From assembly GCA_964658655.1 (NCBI GenBank), contig CAZZZL010000001.1, positions 62,001 through 126,000 of the forward strand: 64,000 nucleotides of DNA, in the 5' to 3' direction. Below the pieces are notes generated by a model that worked only from the letters and a program-made list of their open reading frames with translations, was not told where the DNA came from and searched no databases. Each line of letters opens with the position of its first letter. Within the stretch, counting starts at the first letter, position 1. Shown here in pieces: positions 53,741-61,499 of the stretch. A program made the position numbers and the translations under genes. Source of the stretch: G963692885 sp964658655. GTDB lineage: Bacteria > Acidobacteriota > Terriglobia > Terriglobales > Acidobacteriaceae.

Positions 53741-54823
53741 TTGGCTAAAAATACCCGTCGACTGTACCTGATTCCCGTACTGTCGAAAGCCCTCGACATT
53801 CTTGAGCTGGTGCAATCGGAAACCGAGCCAATGACGCTCGAGTCTATTCACAAACGCACCCGCGTCTCGAAAACCACTGTCTATCGCGTTCTTAAAACAT
53901 TCGTGCACCGCGGCTATCTTTCGCAGGCGCAGGATGGCACGTATCGCCACGTCATGCGGCCAAAAAAACTTCGCTTCGGTTTTGCCGGCCAGAGCGCGGA
54001 CATGCCCTTCTCGAACGAGGTCACCACCAGCCTGCGCGAAGCCGCTGCAGCCGTGGGCGTGGATCTCGTCATCCTCGACAATCATTACGACGCCGCCACC
54101 GCCATTCAAAATGCCGAAGAATTTATTCGCAGCCGTGTCGACCTCATCATCGAGTTCAACGTCGAACAGGAAGTCGCCCCCGTCATCGGCGACAAGATCG
54201 CCGCAGCCAACATCCCGCTTATCGCCATCGATATCCCTCACCCCAACGCAACCTACTTCGGCGTCGACAATTATCGTGTAGGCGTCACTGCCGGCGAAGT
54301 CCTCGCAGAGCATGCCCAGACAAAATGGAGCGGCAAAGTCGACTGGGTCCTCGGCCTCGATCTGCCTGAAGCCGGCCTGCTCGTTCAGGGCCGCGTCACC
54401 GGTGCATTCGACGCCATCAAGGCCGCCCTGCCCGCGCTTCCCATCGAGTCTTATGTACGCATGGATGGCCGCGGCATGCGTGACCGCAGTCACAAGCTCA
54501 TCTCGGATTTCCTTGAACGTCATCCCAGCGAGAAGCGCATCCTCATCGCCGCCGCCACTGATACCAGCGCCCTCGGCGCCGTCGATGCCGCACGCGAAAA
54601 ACGCCGCCAGCAGCAGGTCGCCATCGTTGGCCAGGATTGCATCGCGGAAGCCATTGAAGAAATGCGCAAGTCGTCCTCCTCCCTCATCGCTTCTGTCTCG
54701 CATGAAACAGGCACCTATGGCCCGAGCCTGATGCAACTCGGTCTCGCGCTGCTGAAAGGTCAGACCGTCGCTCCCTACAATTACGTCGTCCACCGCCTGG
54801 TTACCCGCAAATCCCTCGCCTGA
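53741..54823 (+). CDS. Chimeric transcription regulator: IclR-type winged helix plus periplasmic-binding-protein-like sugar domain
   Basis: A 360-residue protein. Residues about 8-68 form an IclR-type DNA-binding domain (LSKALDILELVQSE, LESIHKRTRVSKTTVYRVLKT, GYLSQAQDGTYRH). Residues about 75-355 form a type I periplasmic-binding fold like that of LacI-family effector domains or RbsB (LRFGFAGQSADMPF, LIIEFNVEQEVAPVIGDKIAAA, GVDNYRVGVTAGE, VAIVGQDCIAEAI). There is no signal peptide, so it acts in the cytoplasm. IclR proteins normally carry a different effector domain, so this is an unusual fusion. The start is TTG at 53741, the only start codon after the in-frame stop at 53726. Lying between rhaI and the aldolase fusion gene, it probably controls the rhamnose genes in response to a sugar or sugar phosphate. 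Confidence 0.85.
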   Translation: MAKNTRRLYLIPVLSKALDILELVQSETEPMTLESIHKRTRVSKTTVYRVLKTFVHRGYLSQAQDGTYRHVMRPKKLRFGFAGQSADMPFSNEVTTSLREAAAAVGVDLVILDNHYDAATAIQNAEEFIRSRVDLIIEFNVEQEVAPVIGDKIAAANIPLIAIDIPHPNATYFGVDNYRVGVTAGEVLAEHAQTKWSGKVDWVLGLDLPEAGLLVQGRVTGAFDAIKAALPALPIESYVRMDGRGMRDRSHKLISDFLERHPSEKRILIAAATDTSALGAVDAAREKRRQQQVAIVGQDCIAEAIEEMRKSSSSLIASVSHETGTYGPSLMQLGLALLKGQTVAPYNYVVHRLVTRKSLA

Positions 54824-54848
54824 ATCTGCCTGCAGTCGAAGAAAACGA

Positions 54849-54880
54849 CACTGTTCAGTGCAAGTGGGAAACAGTTGCCC
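54849..54880. promoter_or_regulatory. Two operator-like palindromes upstream of the rhamnulose-phosphate aldolase gene
   Basis: CACTG-TT-CAGTG (54849-54860) is a perfect inverted repeat, and GGGAAACAGTTGCCC (54866-54880) has the symmetric form GGGnAACnGTTnCCC. They lie about 165-195 bp before the aldolase start, in the 221-bp gap after the regulator gene. Confidence 0.4.
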
Positions 54881-54952
54881 TATTGGTGTAGACTGTCGGC
54901 TGGCTGAAGCAGGCTGCGCTCACCCGCAGACCGCCTCCTTTTATGCATCTGG

Positions 54953-54970
54953 CTTTTTCTTTGGAAAAAG
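54953..54970 (+). promoter_or_regulatory. Hairpin in the aldolase gene leader
   Basis: CTTTTTC-TTTG-GAAAAAG has perfect 7-bp arms and a 4-nt loop, 74 bp before the ATG at 55045. It may be an mRNA leader structure or a binding site; it is A/T-rich and not a typical terminator. Confidence 0.35.
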
Positions 54971-55044
54971 TCCACCATGATCACCGCTGTCAAAGTCGCC
55001 GCAGCTGAAACAAGTCAATGCAGCCTTTCGAACTGGAGTCATCG

Positions 55045-57261
55045 ATGTCGCAAACAGCAGGAACTGGCAAGCTCAAATTCCTTGAAGACAAATGGGACGA
55101 TGCAGTCGCGTCCAGGCTCGACGCACCCGAACTGTTACGCTATCGCTCGAACCTTCTTGGCTCTGATCTCCGCATCACCAACTTCGGCGGCGGCAACACC
55201 AGCTCCAAGCTCGATGAGATCGACCCCGTCGACGGCCAAACCAAAAAAGTGCTCTGGGTAAAAGGCAGCGGCGGCGACCTCGGCAGCATCAAGCGCGCCG
55301 GCTTCGCTACCCTGTATCTCGACAAGCTACTCTCGCTTGAAAAGCTCTACAAGGGCGTTTCAGAAGAAGACGCGATGGTCGACCTGTATCCACTCGTCAC
55401 CTTCAACAACAATCCCACAGCTGCTTCCATCGACACGCCACTCCACGGCTTCCTGCCTTTCCCGCACGTCGATCACCTGCATCCCGACTGGGGTATCGCA
55501 CTCGCCGCCTCTGCCAACGGTCTCACCAAGATGCACGAGTTCAATGAGGAGTTCGGCCACAAGATGGCCTGGCTTCCATGGCAGCGTCCCGGCTTTGAAC
55601 TCGGCATGATGCTCAAGCGCATCGTCGCCGAAACACCCGGCTGCGACGGCGTTGTCCTCGGCGGCCATGGCCTCTTCACCTGGGGCGACACGCAGCGCGA
55701 ATCCTATCTCAACACCATCACTATCATCGATCAGCTCGGCCAATTCATCGAGCGTCATGGCCTGCGCGAAGGCCACAAACACTTCGGTGGCGCCGTCACC
55801 ACCACGCATGAACAAAACGGCCGCATCGCCGGTTTCACCATGCCGTATCTGCGCGGCGCCATCTCCCGCAAACAGCGTTGGATCGGCCACTTCACAGCTG
55901 CGCCGGAAGTATTGGCCTTCGTCAACTCTGCCAGCGCAGAAAAGCTTGCCCACCTCGGCACCAGCTGTCCCGACCACTTCATCCGCACCAAGATCCGTCC
56001 GATGTTCCTCAAGTGGGATCCGAAAACCGACCCCAAAAACATCCCGGCACTGATCGACACAGCATTGGAGACATATCGCGCAGAATACGGCCAGTACTAC
56101 GCCAAACACGCTCTGCCGGATTCGCCCAAACAGCGCGATGCCAGTCCCACAGTCGTTCTGCTGCCCGGCGTCGGCCTGTTCTCCTTTGGCAAGAACAAGA
56201 CAGAAGCCCGCATCACCAGCGAGTTCTACATCAACGCCATCGGCGTCATGCAGGGCGCGGGCGCACTCGGCGGCGGTATCGAATGCAAGGACATTCCGCA
56301 GGCCGGACCCGCTGCTTCTGCCGATCAGTTCACCACGCATCAGAATTACGTCGCGCTGCCACCCAGCGAAGCCTTCCGCATTGAGTACTGGAAGCTCGAA
56401 GAAGCGAAGATCCGTCGTCAGCCGCCCGAGAAACAACTCAGCCGGCAGATCGCCCTAGTCATCGGTGGCGGCAGCGGCATCGGTCGCGAAGTCGCACTTC
56501 TCGCCGCCGAGCGCGGCGCCCACGTCATGGTGGCCGATCGCGACATTGCCGGGGCAGCCAAGGTTGCCGAAGAAGCCAGGGCCATTGCCGGCAAGGAAGC
56601 CGTCGCGTACGTCGGCATCGATATCCGCGACCGCAAAGCGATCCGCAACGCCTTCCACGAAACCATCGGCCTGTTCGGCGGCATCGACATCCTGATCAAC
56701 ACTGCCGCCTTATTTCCGTCGTCAGCTGACGGCATCATCACCGATGCCCAGTGGGCCCTCACGCTCGAAGTCAATGTCACCGCCAACTACCTGATCGCCG
56801 ACGAAGTCAGGCCCATCTTCAAATCGCAGGACCTCGACACCTCGATGGTGCTCACCAGTTCCGCAAACGCCGTCGTCGCCAAGCGCGGCAGCGAAGCGTA
56901 TGACGTCAGCAAGGCCGCCCTTAGCCATCTCGTCCGCGAACTCGCGGTCGGCCTCGCTCCAAAGACACGCGTCAACGGCATCAGCCCGGCCACCGTTGTT
57001 CGCGGCTCAACCATGTTCCCCCGCGACCGCGTCCTCGCATCGCTCAAGAAATACAACCTCCCTTTCAACGAAAGCGATACCGACGACGGCCTGCGCAACG
57101 AGCTCGCAAAGTTTTATGCAACCCGCGCGCTCACCCACCAGCCTATCGACCCTAAAGATTGCGCCGAGGCCATCCTCTTCCTCGCTGGCCCGCTTGCACG
57201 CTGCACTACCGGCCATCTCATCCCTGTGGACGGCGGCCTGGTCGATGCCTACCTGCGATGA
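55045..57261 (+). CDS. rhaEW: Bifunctional L-rhamnulose-1-phosphate aldolase / L-lactaldehyde dehydrogenase (RhaEW/RhaD-ADH type)
   Basis: About 738 residues in two parts. Residues 1 to about 430 are a class II aldolase/adducin-type domain (LGSDLRITNFGGGNTSSKL, PHVDHLHPDWGIALAA, VLGGHGLFTWGDT). Residues about 460-735 are a short-chain dehydrogenase with the NAD motif VIGGGSGIGREVAL and a catalytic Tyr-x3-Lys in EAYDVSKAALSHL. The aldolase splits L-rhamnulose-1-phosphate into DHAP and L-lactaldehyde; the dehydrogenase half oxidises lactaldehyde to L-lactate, which LutABC can take further. I chose the ATG at 55045 (GGAG 6 nt upstream) over an ATG at 55018 without such a signal. It overlaps rhaB by ATGA. 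Confidence 0.93.
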   Translation: MSQTAGTGKLKFLEDKWDDAVASRLDAPELLRYRSNLLGSDLRITNFGGGNTSSKLDEIDPVDGQTKKVLWVKGSGGDLGSIKRAGFATLYLDKLLSLEKLYKGVSEEDAMVDLYPLVTFNNNPTAASIDTPLHGFLPFPHVDHLHPDWGIALAASANGLTKMHEFNEEFGHKMAWLPWQRPGFELGMMLKRIVAETPGCDGVVLGGHGLFTWGDTQRESYLNTITIIDQLGQFIERHGLREGHKHFGGAVTTTHEQNGRIAGFTMPYLRGAISRKQRWIGHFTAAPEVLAFVNSASAEKLAHLGTSCPDHFIRTKIRPMFLKWDPKTDPKNIPALIDTALETYRAEYGQYYAKHALPDSPKQRDASPTVVLLPGVGLFSFGKNKTEARITSEFYINAIGVMQGAGALGGGIECKDIPQAGPAASADQFTTHQNYVALPPSEAFRIEYWKLEEAKIRRQPPEKQLSRQIALVIGGGSGIGREVALLAAERGAHVMVADRDIAGAAKVAEEARAIAGKEAVAYVGIDIRDRKAIRNAFHETIGLFGGIDILINTAALFPSSADGIITDAQWALTLEVNVTANYLIADEVRPIFKSQDLDTSMVLTSSANAVVAKRGSEAYDVSKAALSHLVRELAVGLAPKTRVNGISPATVVRGSTMFPRDRVLASLKKYNLPFNESDTDDGLRNELAKFYATRALTHQPIDPKDCAEAILFLAGPLARCTTGHLIPVDGGLVDAYLR

Positions 57262-58715
57262 GCAGAGTCGATCAGACTGACGACCCGCGAGCCTCCATCG
57301 CCGTTGATCTCGGCGCAGAAAGCTGCCGCGTCTCGCTTCTGCGCTGGCTTAACGGCGAGCCGCACATCCAGCTCGTCCATCGCTTTCCCAACGGCCCCAT
57401 CCGGCACGCGGACAGCTCCGCCCGCTGGCCGCTCCGCAATATCGAAGCCGGCGTCGACGAAGGCATGCGCAGCTGTGCTGAACTCGCCCCTGAAGGCATT
57501 CGCTCTGTCGCCGTCGACGGCTGGGCGGTCGACTACGTCCGCGTGGACGACACAGGTAGTCCTCTCGACGAACCCTTCTGCTACCGCGACGAACGCAATC
57601 TCGCCGCCGAGAAACATCTGCACACGCTCATCAGCCCCGACCGTCTGATCGAGATCACCGGCGTCCAGCAACTCAGTATCAACACCCTCTACCAGCTCCA
57701 CGCCGACCGCCTGCAGAATCTCCCGCCCGGCCGCCGCTGGCTCAACCTGCCGGAATACATGCTCACCCGCTGGGGCGCAGAACCCGTCGCTGAATTCAGC
57801 AACGCCACGCATACCCAGCTCATCGATCTCTATGGCCGCAACTGGAGCCAGGAAATCTTCGACATCGCCGGGCTCGATCCAGCCTATGCCCCACGCATCG
57901 TCCCATCCGGCACCCTCCTCGGCAAACTCGAAGGACCACTCACCGCCCTTGCCGCCTACCGCGACACTGACCTCATCGCCCCTGCGGCGCATGACACTGC
58001 CTCCGCCATCGCCGGCATTCCCGCCCATGGAGAAGACTGGGCGTACATCAGCTCCGGCACCTGGTCGCTCGTCGGCGCTCTTACCCTTCAGCCGCAGAAC
58101 AGCCTTGGAGCCCGTGCCGACAACTTCACCAACCTCGGCGCCATCGGCGGCGCTACCTGCTTCCACAAGAACGTCAACGGCATGTGGCTCATTAAGCAAT
58201 GCATGGATGACTGGGCTGCAGACCCTTCCGGCACCAGGACCTGGACCATCGAAGAACTCCTCACCGCCGCGGCCCAGCTCCCTGCACCCGATCACCTGCT
58301 CACCGTCGACGATCCGCCCCTGCTGCTCGTCGGGCACATGCCCGAGCGCATCAATGCACAGCGTAAAGCCATTGGCCTGCCCGCCATGGATGAATCCCCC
58401 GCCGGCGCGCCCGCCATGGTCGCTCTCATCCTCCACAGCCTGGCCGCTCGCTATGCAGAAGTCCTTGCCCGCGTCCGTCATCACACTGGCAAGGACTTGA
58501 AGCGGCTCTTCATCGTAGGAGGTGGCAGCCGGAATACCATGCTCAACCGGCTTACCGCCCAGGCGACCGGGCTGACCGTTTTATGCGGCTCGGCGGAAAG
58601 TTCGACGATCGGTAACTTCGCCGTCCAACTGGCAGTTCTCGAAGGACATAGCTCCTCGGAAACCAGTCAGTTTCGGGCTGAAGTAGCCGGCTGGGCCGCC
58701 AGACTCCACGCCTGA
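57258..58715 (+). CDS. rhaB: L-rhamnulokinase RhaB
   Basis: About 485 residues, FGGY carbohydrate kinase. The N-terminal ATPase motif is SIAVDLGAESCRVSLLRW; VAVDGWAVDYVRVD, AHDTASAIAGIPAHGEDWAYISSGTWS in part (SSGTWSLVG) and IVGGGSRNTMLNRLTA follow, as in rhamnulokinases. It phosphorylates L-rhamnulose at C1. The ATG at 57258 overlaps the stop of the aldolase fusion gene. Last gene of the rhamnose cluster; no terminator hairpin was obvious after it. Confidence 0.94.
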   Translation: MSRVDQTDDPRASIAVDLGAESCRVSLLRWLNGEPHIQLVHRFPNGPIRHADSSARWPLRNIEAGVDEGMRSCAELAPEGIRSVAVDGWAVDYVRVDDTGSPLDEPFCYRDERNLAAEKHLHTLISPDRLIEITGVQQLSINTLYQLHADRLQNLPPGRRWLNLPEYMLTRWGAEPVAEFSNATHTQLIDLYGRNWSQEIFDIAGLDPAYAPRIVPSGTLLGKLEGPLTALAAYRDTDLIAPAAHDTASAIAGIPAHGEDWAYISSGTWSLVGALTLQPQNSLGARADNFTNLGAIGGATCFHKNVNGMWLIKQCMDDWAADPSGTRTWTIEELLTAAAQLPAPDHLLTVDDPPLLLVGHMPERINAQRKAIGLPAMDESPAGAPAMVALILHSLAARYAEVLARVRHHTGKDLKRLFIVGGGSRNTMLNRLTAQATGLTVLCGSAESSTIGNFAVQLAVLEGHSSSETSQFRAEVAGWAARLHA

Positions 58716-59036
58716 AGTCCGCGTACACCGCCCCTCAGCTTTGTCTCTCCTTCACCAAAATGGTCAAAGTTGAACACAAAGCCAAATTGTCATGTGGCAT
58801 ACTCGTCCACGTAATGCGACAACAGTGTCTGTTCGCAATAGAACACTCGTCGCTAGTTACGTTTTACGGGTGTTCTGGGGCTATTTTTCCCATGTGATCG
58901 GGTCTCCCGGCCACGCCTTTATCTGTTGTTGAGGCGTGATCTCGCGGAAGACTGCTCTAAAGCCGTTCTGCACATTTGCAATCCTTCTCGGAAGCAAAAT
59001 AGCGGACTCCCATCAGGGGGCTGCAGGAGGTAGTAA
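58716..59036. promoter_or_regulatory. Intergenic region before the Crp/Fnr gene with an inverted repeat
   Basis: About 320 bp without a gene. TGTTC-GCAATA-GAACA (58830-58845) is a perfect inverted repeat some 190 bp before the regulator gene and is a candidate operator. No clear promoter hexamers were seen. Confidence 0.35.
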
Positions 59037-59795
59037 ATGAGTATGCTCACCAGCCAGGCCCCCGTCACACAGGCTTTCGATCTAGAGTCGTTCCTCACCA
59101 ATGCCGGCGTAGGACGCAGGCTGGTTCAACTCAAGCCCAAACAGGCGTTCTTTTCGCAGGGCAGTGTCGCCGACTCGGTCTTTTACCTTCAACGGGGTCG
59201 TGCCAAGCTGAGCGTCGTTTCCCCCGCCGGTAAGGAAGCCACCATCATGCTCATCAGCGCCGGGGATTTTCTTGGTGAGGAAGCTGTAGCCGGACTGGCG
59301 GACAAGCGGCTTGCCTCCGCTACCGCCATTACCGCCTGCGCCGCCTTGAAGATCGAGCGATCAGAGATGATCCGCGTCATGCACGAGGAAAATCTCTTCT
59401 CCGACAGGTTCCTCAGATTCCTCATCACCCGCATCATGCGCACTCAGGCCGACCTGGTCGACCAGCTCTTCAATTCCAGCGAAAAGCGCCTCGCCAGGAT
59501 CCTTCTCCTCATGGCCGAGTTCGGCCAGCCCGGCGAACCCGAACGTCTCATCCCGAAGATTACCCAGGAGACCCTCGCCGCCATGATCGGCACGACTCGT
59601 TCGCGGGTCAGCTTCTTCATGAACCGCTTTCGCAAACTCGGTTTTATCGAGTACAACGGCCGCGTCCGTGTCAATAAATCCCTGCTGAACGTAGTGCTTC
59701 ATGACCAGATACCCGGACACGACTCCCTTCTGCCCAGCTTCCTCACCAATCCCTCGCCCGTAGCAGCCGCAAAAGTCCGCCGCCCCGAGGTCTGA
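59037..59795 (+). CDS. Crp/Fnr-family transcription regulator
   Basis: A 252-residue regulator with a cyclic-nucleotide-binding-like N-terminal beta-barrel (FFSQGSVADSVFYLQRGRAKL, GDFLGEEAVAG) and a C-terminal helix-turn-helix (KITQETLAAMIGTTRSRVSFFMNRFRKLGFI). The motif TRSRVSFFMNRF differs from the E-SR of Crp and Fnr, so the DNA target is probably not a standard Crp box. There is no N-terminal cysteine cluster, so it is not an Fnr-type oxygen sensor. AGGAGG stands 6 nt before the ATG. It stands alone between the rhamnose genes and rplS. Confidence 0.92.
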   Translation: MSMLTSQAPVTQAFDLESFLTNAGVGRRLVQLKPKQAFFSQGSVADSVFYLQRGRAKLSVVSPAGKEATIMLISAGDFLGEEAVAGLADKRLASATAITACAALKIERSEMIRVMHEENLFSDRFLRFLITRIMRTQADLVDQLFNSSEKRLARILLLMAEFGQPGEPERLIPKITQETLAAMIGTTRSRVSFFMNRFRKLGFIEYNGRVRVNKSLLNVVLHDQIPGHDSLLPSFLTNPSPVAAAKVRRPEV

Positions 59796-59908
59796 GCGTT
59801 ACGCAGCAGCGGCCGTTCCGCCGCACCCGGTGCCCGTCGTGCTAATACTGTTCTGACCGGCTAAAATTGTGTAAACTAAGGGTTCGTAAACAACCGTCAG
59901 GAAAAACT

Positions 59909-60265
59909 ATGTCTATTCATCCAGTCATGCAGCGCCTTGCTGAGAAGCTCGCGCGCACCGATCTCCCCGATTTCGCGCCAGGCGATACCGTCCGCGTACA
60001 GGTCAAGATTAAAGAAGGCGACAAGGAACGCGTCCAGGCCTTTGAGGGCATGGTCATTGCCCGCAAGAACGGCCCCCAGGGCAGCTTTACGGTTCGCAAG
60101 ATGAGCTTCGGCCAGGGTGTGGAGCGTATCTTCCCCATCAACTCGAAGGTCGTCGACCGTGTCGAAAAGGTCCGCTCGTTCCAGGTCCGTCGCGCCAAGC
60201 TGTTCTACCTCCGCGGTCTTCGCGGCAAGGCCGCCCGTCTCAAAGAAGTCGAACGCACCGCCTAG
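59909..60265 (+). CDS. rplS: 50S ribosomal protein L19
   Basis: A 118-residue L19. Characteristic segments are FAPGDTVRVQVKIKEGDKERVQAFEG in part (GDTVRVQVKIKEG), FTVRKMSFGQGVERIFP and RAKLFYLRGLRGKAARL. AGGAAAAACT precedes the ATG at 59909; a longer reading from 59867 has no support. It is not preceded by the usual rpsP-rimM-trmD genes here, as far as the window shows. A strong terminator follows at 60353. Confidence 0.98.
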   Translation: MSIHPVMQRLAEKLARTDLPDFAPGDTVRVQVKIKEGDKERVQAFEGMVIARKNGPQGSFTVRKMSFGQGVERIFPINSKVVDRVEKVRSFQVRRAKLFYLRGLRGKAARLKEVERTA

Positions 60266-60352
60266 CCTTTTCAGGCCTCGCTTCATTAGGCAGATCAGCC
60301 ATAGCATCGGCCGCCTGACGGCTTGAATCTCAGCACCAATCGCCCAACGCAA

Positions 60353-60380
60353 GGCCCCGTCCAACGGGGCCCTGTTGTGT
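60353..60380 (+). terminator. Rho-independent terminator after rplS
   Basis: GGCCCCGT-CCA-ACGGGGCC is a perfect 8-bp stem with a 3-nt loop (60353-60371), followed by CTGTTGTGT, which is moderately T-rich. It lies about 90 bp after the rplS stop. Confidence 0.75.
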
Positions 60381-60427
60381 TCTCCGAAATCACTCAACTC
60401 AGGCTTGGCATGGTCACCGCCGCCCGT

Positions 60428-60457
60428 TGTCATCCTGAGTGCAGCGCAGCGAAATTA
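60428..60457. repeat. Intergenic REP-like element, copy 1
   Basis: Begins TTGTCATCCTGAGTGCAGCG, the kind of dispersed element (TCATCCTGAG...GCAGCGAA) that recurs between genes in many bacteria including Acidobacteriota. Related copies occur at 62262 and 63428. Confidence 0.55.
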
Positions 60458-60504
60458 GCGGACCCGCATCCTGCCCACCGGCCACGTTACCCGGACCAGT
60501 CCCT

Positions 60505-60575
60505 GGCGCGAAGCGCGTATCGCCGTACGCGCAGTACTCTTTGGCGCTAAGCGCGTATCGCGGTGCGCGCAGTAC
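60505..60575 (+). repeat. 33-bp imperfect tandem repeat just upstream of rnhB
   Basis: Units at 60505-60537 and 60543-60575 are identical at 30 of 33 positions, with a 38-bp period. Each contains AAGCGCGTATCGC and ends GCGCAGTAC. The second unit ends 15 bp before the rnhB ATG, so the repeat covers its likely promoter and leader. Confidence 0.7.
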
Positions 60576-60590
60576 ATTTAAGATCACTGC

Positions 60591-61499
60591 ATGGGCAAGT
60601 CTGACAGTAGAGCCAGTGACGAACCCACGCGCACCCTCTCCGCCGCCACACGCAAGCTCCAGATGCTGCGCACCCTGGTCTGTGGCAACAGGTTTGAGCG
60701 GGCTGCCCGAGCTACCGGCGCTCTCCGCATCGCGGGGGTCGATGAAGTCGGTCGCGGCGCACTCTTCGGCCCGGTCGTCGCCGCCGCCGTCATCCTGCCT
60801 GAAGACTGCCGTATCCGCGGCCTGCGCGACTCGAAACAGCTTGAACCCGAAGATCGCGAGCGTCTTGCAAAGGTCGTCGAAAAGAAGGCCATCGCCTTCA
60901 CCATCGAAGAAGTCGATGCCGAAACCATCGACCGCATCAATATCTACCAGGCTTCGAAACTGGCTATGCTTGCCGCCGTTCGCCGGCTGCTTCCCGAGCC
61001 GGACCACCTGCTGATTGACGCACTTCGCCTTGATCATCCCTGCGCCCAGACCAGCATCATCTACGGCGACAGTCTCAGCATCTCCATTGCCGCCGCCTCG
61101 GTGATTGCCAAGGTCTATCGCGACCGTCGCATGTGTGAGTATCACGAGCAATTCCCGCATTACGGACTCGCCTCGCACAAGGGCTATTCCACCCCTGAAC
61201 ACAAACGCGCACTCGCCCTGCACGGCCCCTCGCCGCTCCACCGCTTTACCTTCGGCCCCGTCGCCCAGCGCAGCCTTCCATGGGATTACCCCATGCGCGA
61301 AATCTCCGACCAGATCACCGACGAAATCTACGCCAGCGCTATTGAAGACGACGTCTTCGAAACCCTTTCCGACACCCTTTCGACGACCTGTGCAGAAGGG
61401 CTCCCCGAAGAGCTGCTGGAAGACGTGACCGACCCACTCAACCCAAGCGAGGAGAACCGATTTGCCCCTGCGCCTGCTCTGCATCACGGCCCATCCTGA
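60591..61499 (+). CDS. rnhB: Ribonuclease HII
   Basis: A 302-residue RNase HII that nicks RNA in RNA-DNA hybrids, including single misincorporated ribonucleotides. The catalytic acidic residues are visible: D51 and E52 in GVDEVGRG, D143 in LLIDAL and D178 in KVYRDR; the substrate-sensing region is SHKGYSTPEH. It is about 100 residues longer than the usual enzyme: a 40-residue N-terminal extension and an acidic C-terminal tail (about 240-302). The 3' end overlaps the deacetylase gene by 38 bp. Confidence 0.95.
   Translation: MGKSDSRASDEPTRTLSAATRKLQMLRTLVCGNRFERAARATGALRIAGVDEVGRGALFGPVVAAAVILPEDCRIRGLRDSKQLEPEDRERLAKVVEKKAIAFTIEEVDAETIDRINIYQASKLAMLAAVRRLLPEPDHLLIDALRLDHPCAQTSIIYGDSLSISIAAASVIAKVYRDRRMCEYHEQFPHYGLASHKGYSTPEHKRALALHGPSPLHRFTFGPVAQRSLPWDYPMREISDQITDEIYASAIEDDVFETLSDTLSTTCAEGLPEELLEDVTDPLNPSEENRFAPAPALHHGPS

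Noticed and set aside
53678..54793. 371-codon open frame antisense to the chimeric regulator
   Set aside because: Composition is atypical, no recognisable domain, and the sense strand encodes two clear domains.
55360..56436. 358-codon open frame antisense to the aldolase fusion gene
   Set aside because: Same compositional artefact; the sense strand has conserved aldolase motifs throughout.
57249..58484. 411-codon open frame antisense to rhaB
   Set aside because: The sense frame is an unmistakable rhamnulokinase. The antisense product is low-complexity (Gly, Val, Asp, Glu rich) and reflects GC-rich third codon positions.
60505..60575. CRISPR array
   Set aside because: Only two imperfect units with a 5-bp interval between them; no spacers and no cas genes.
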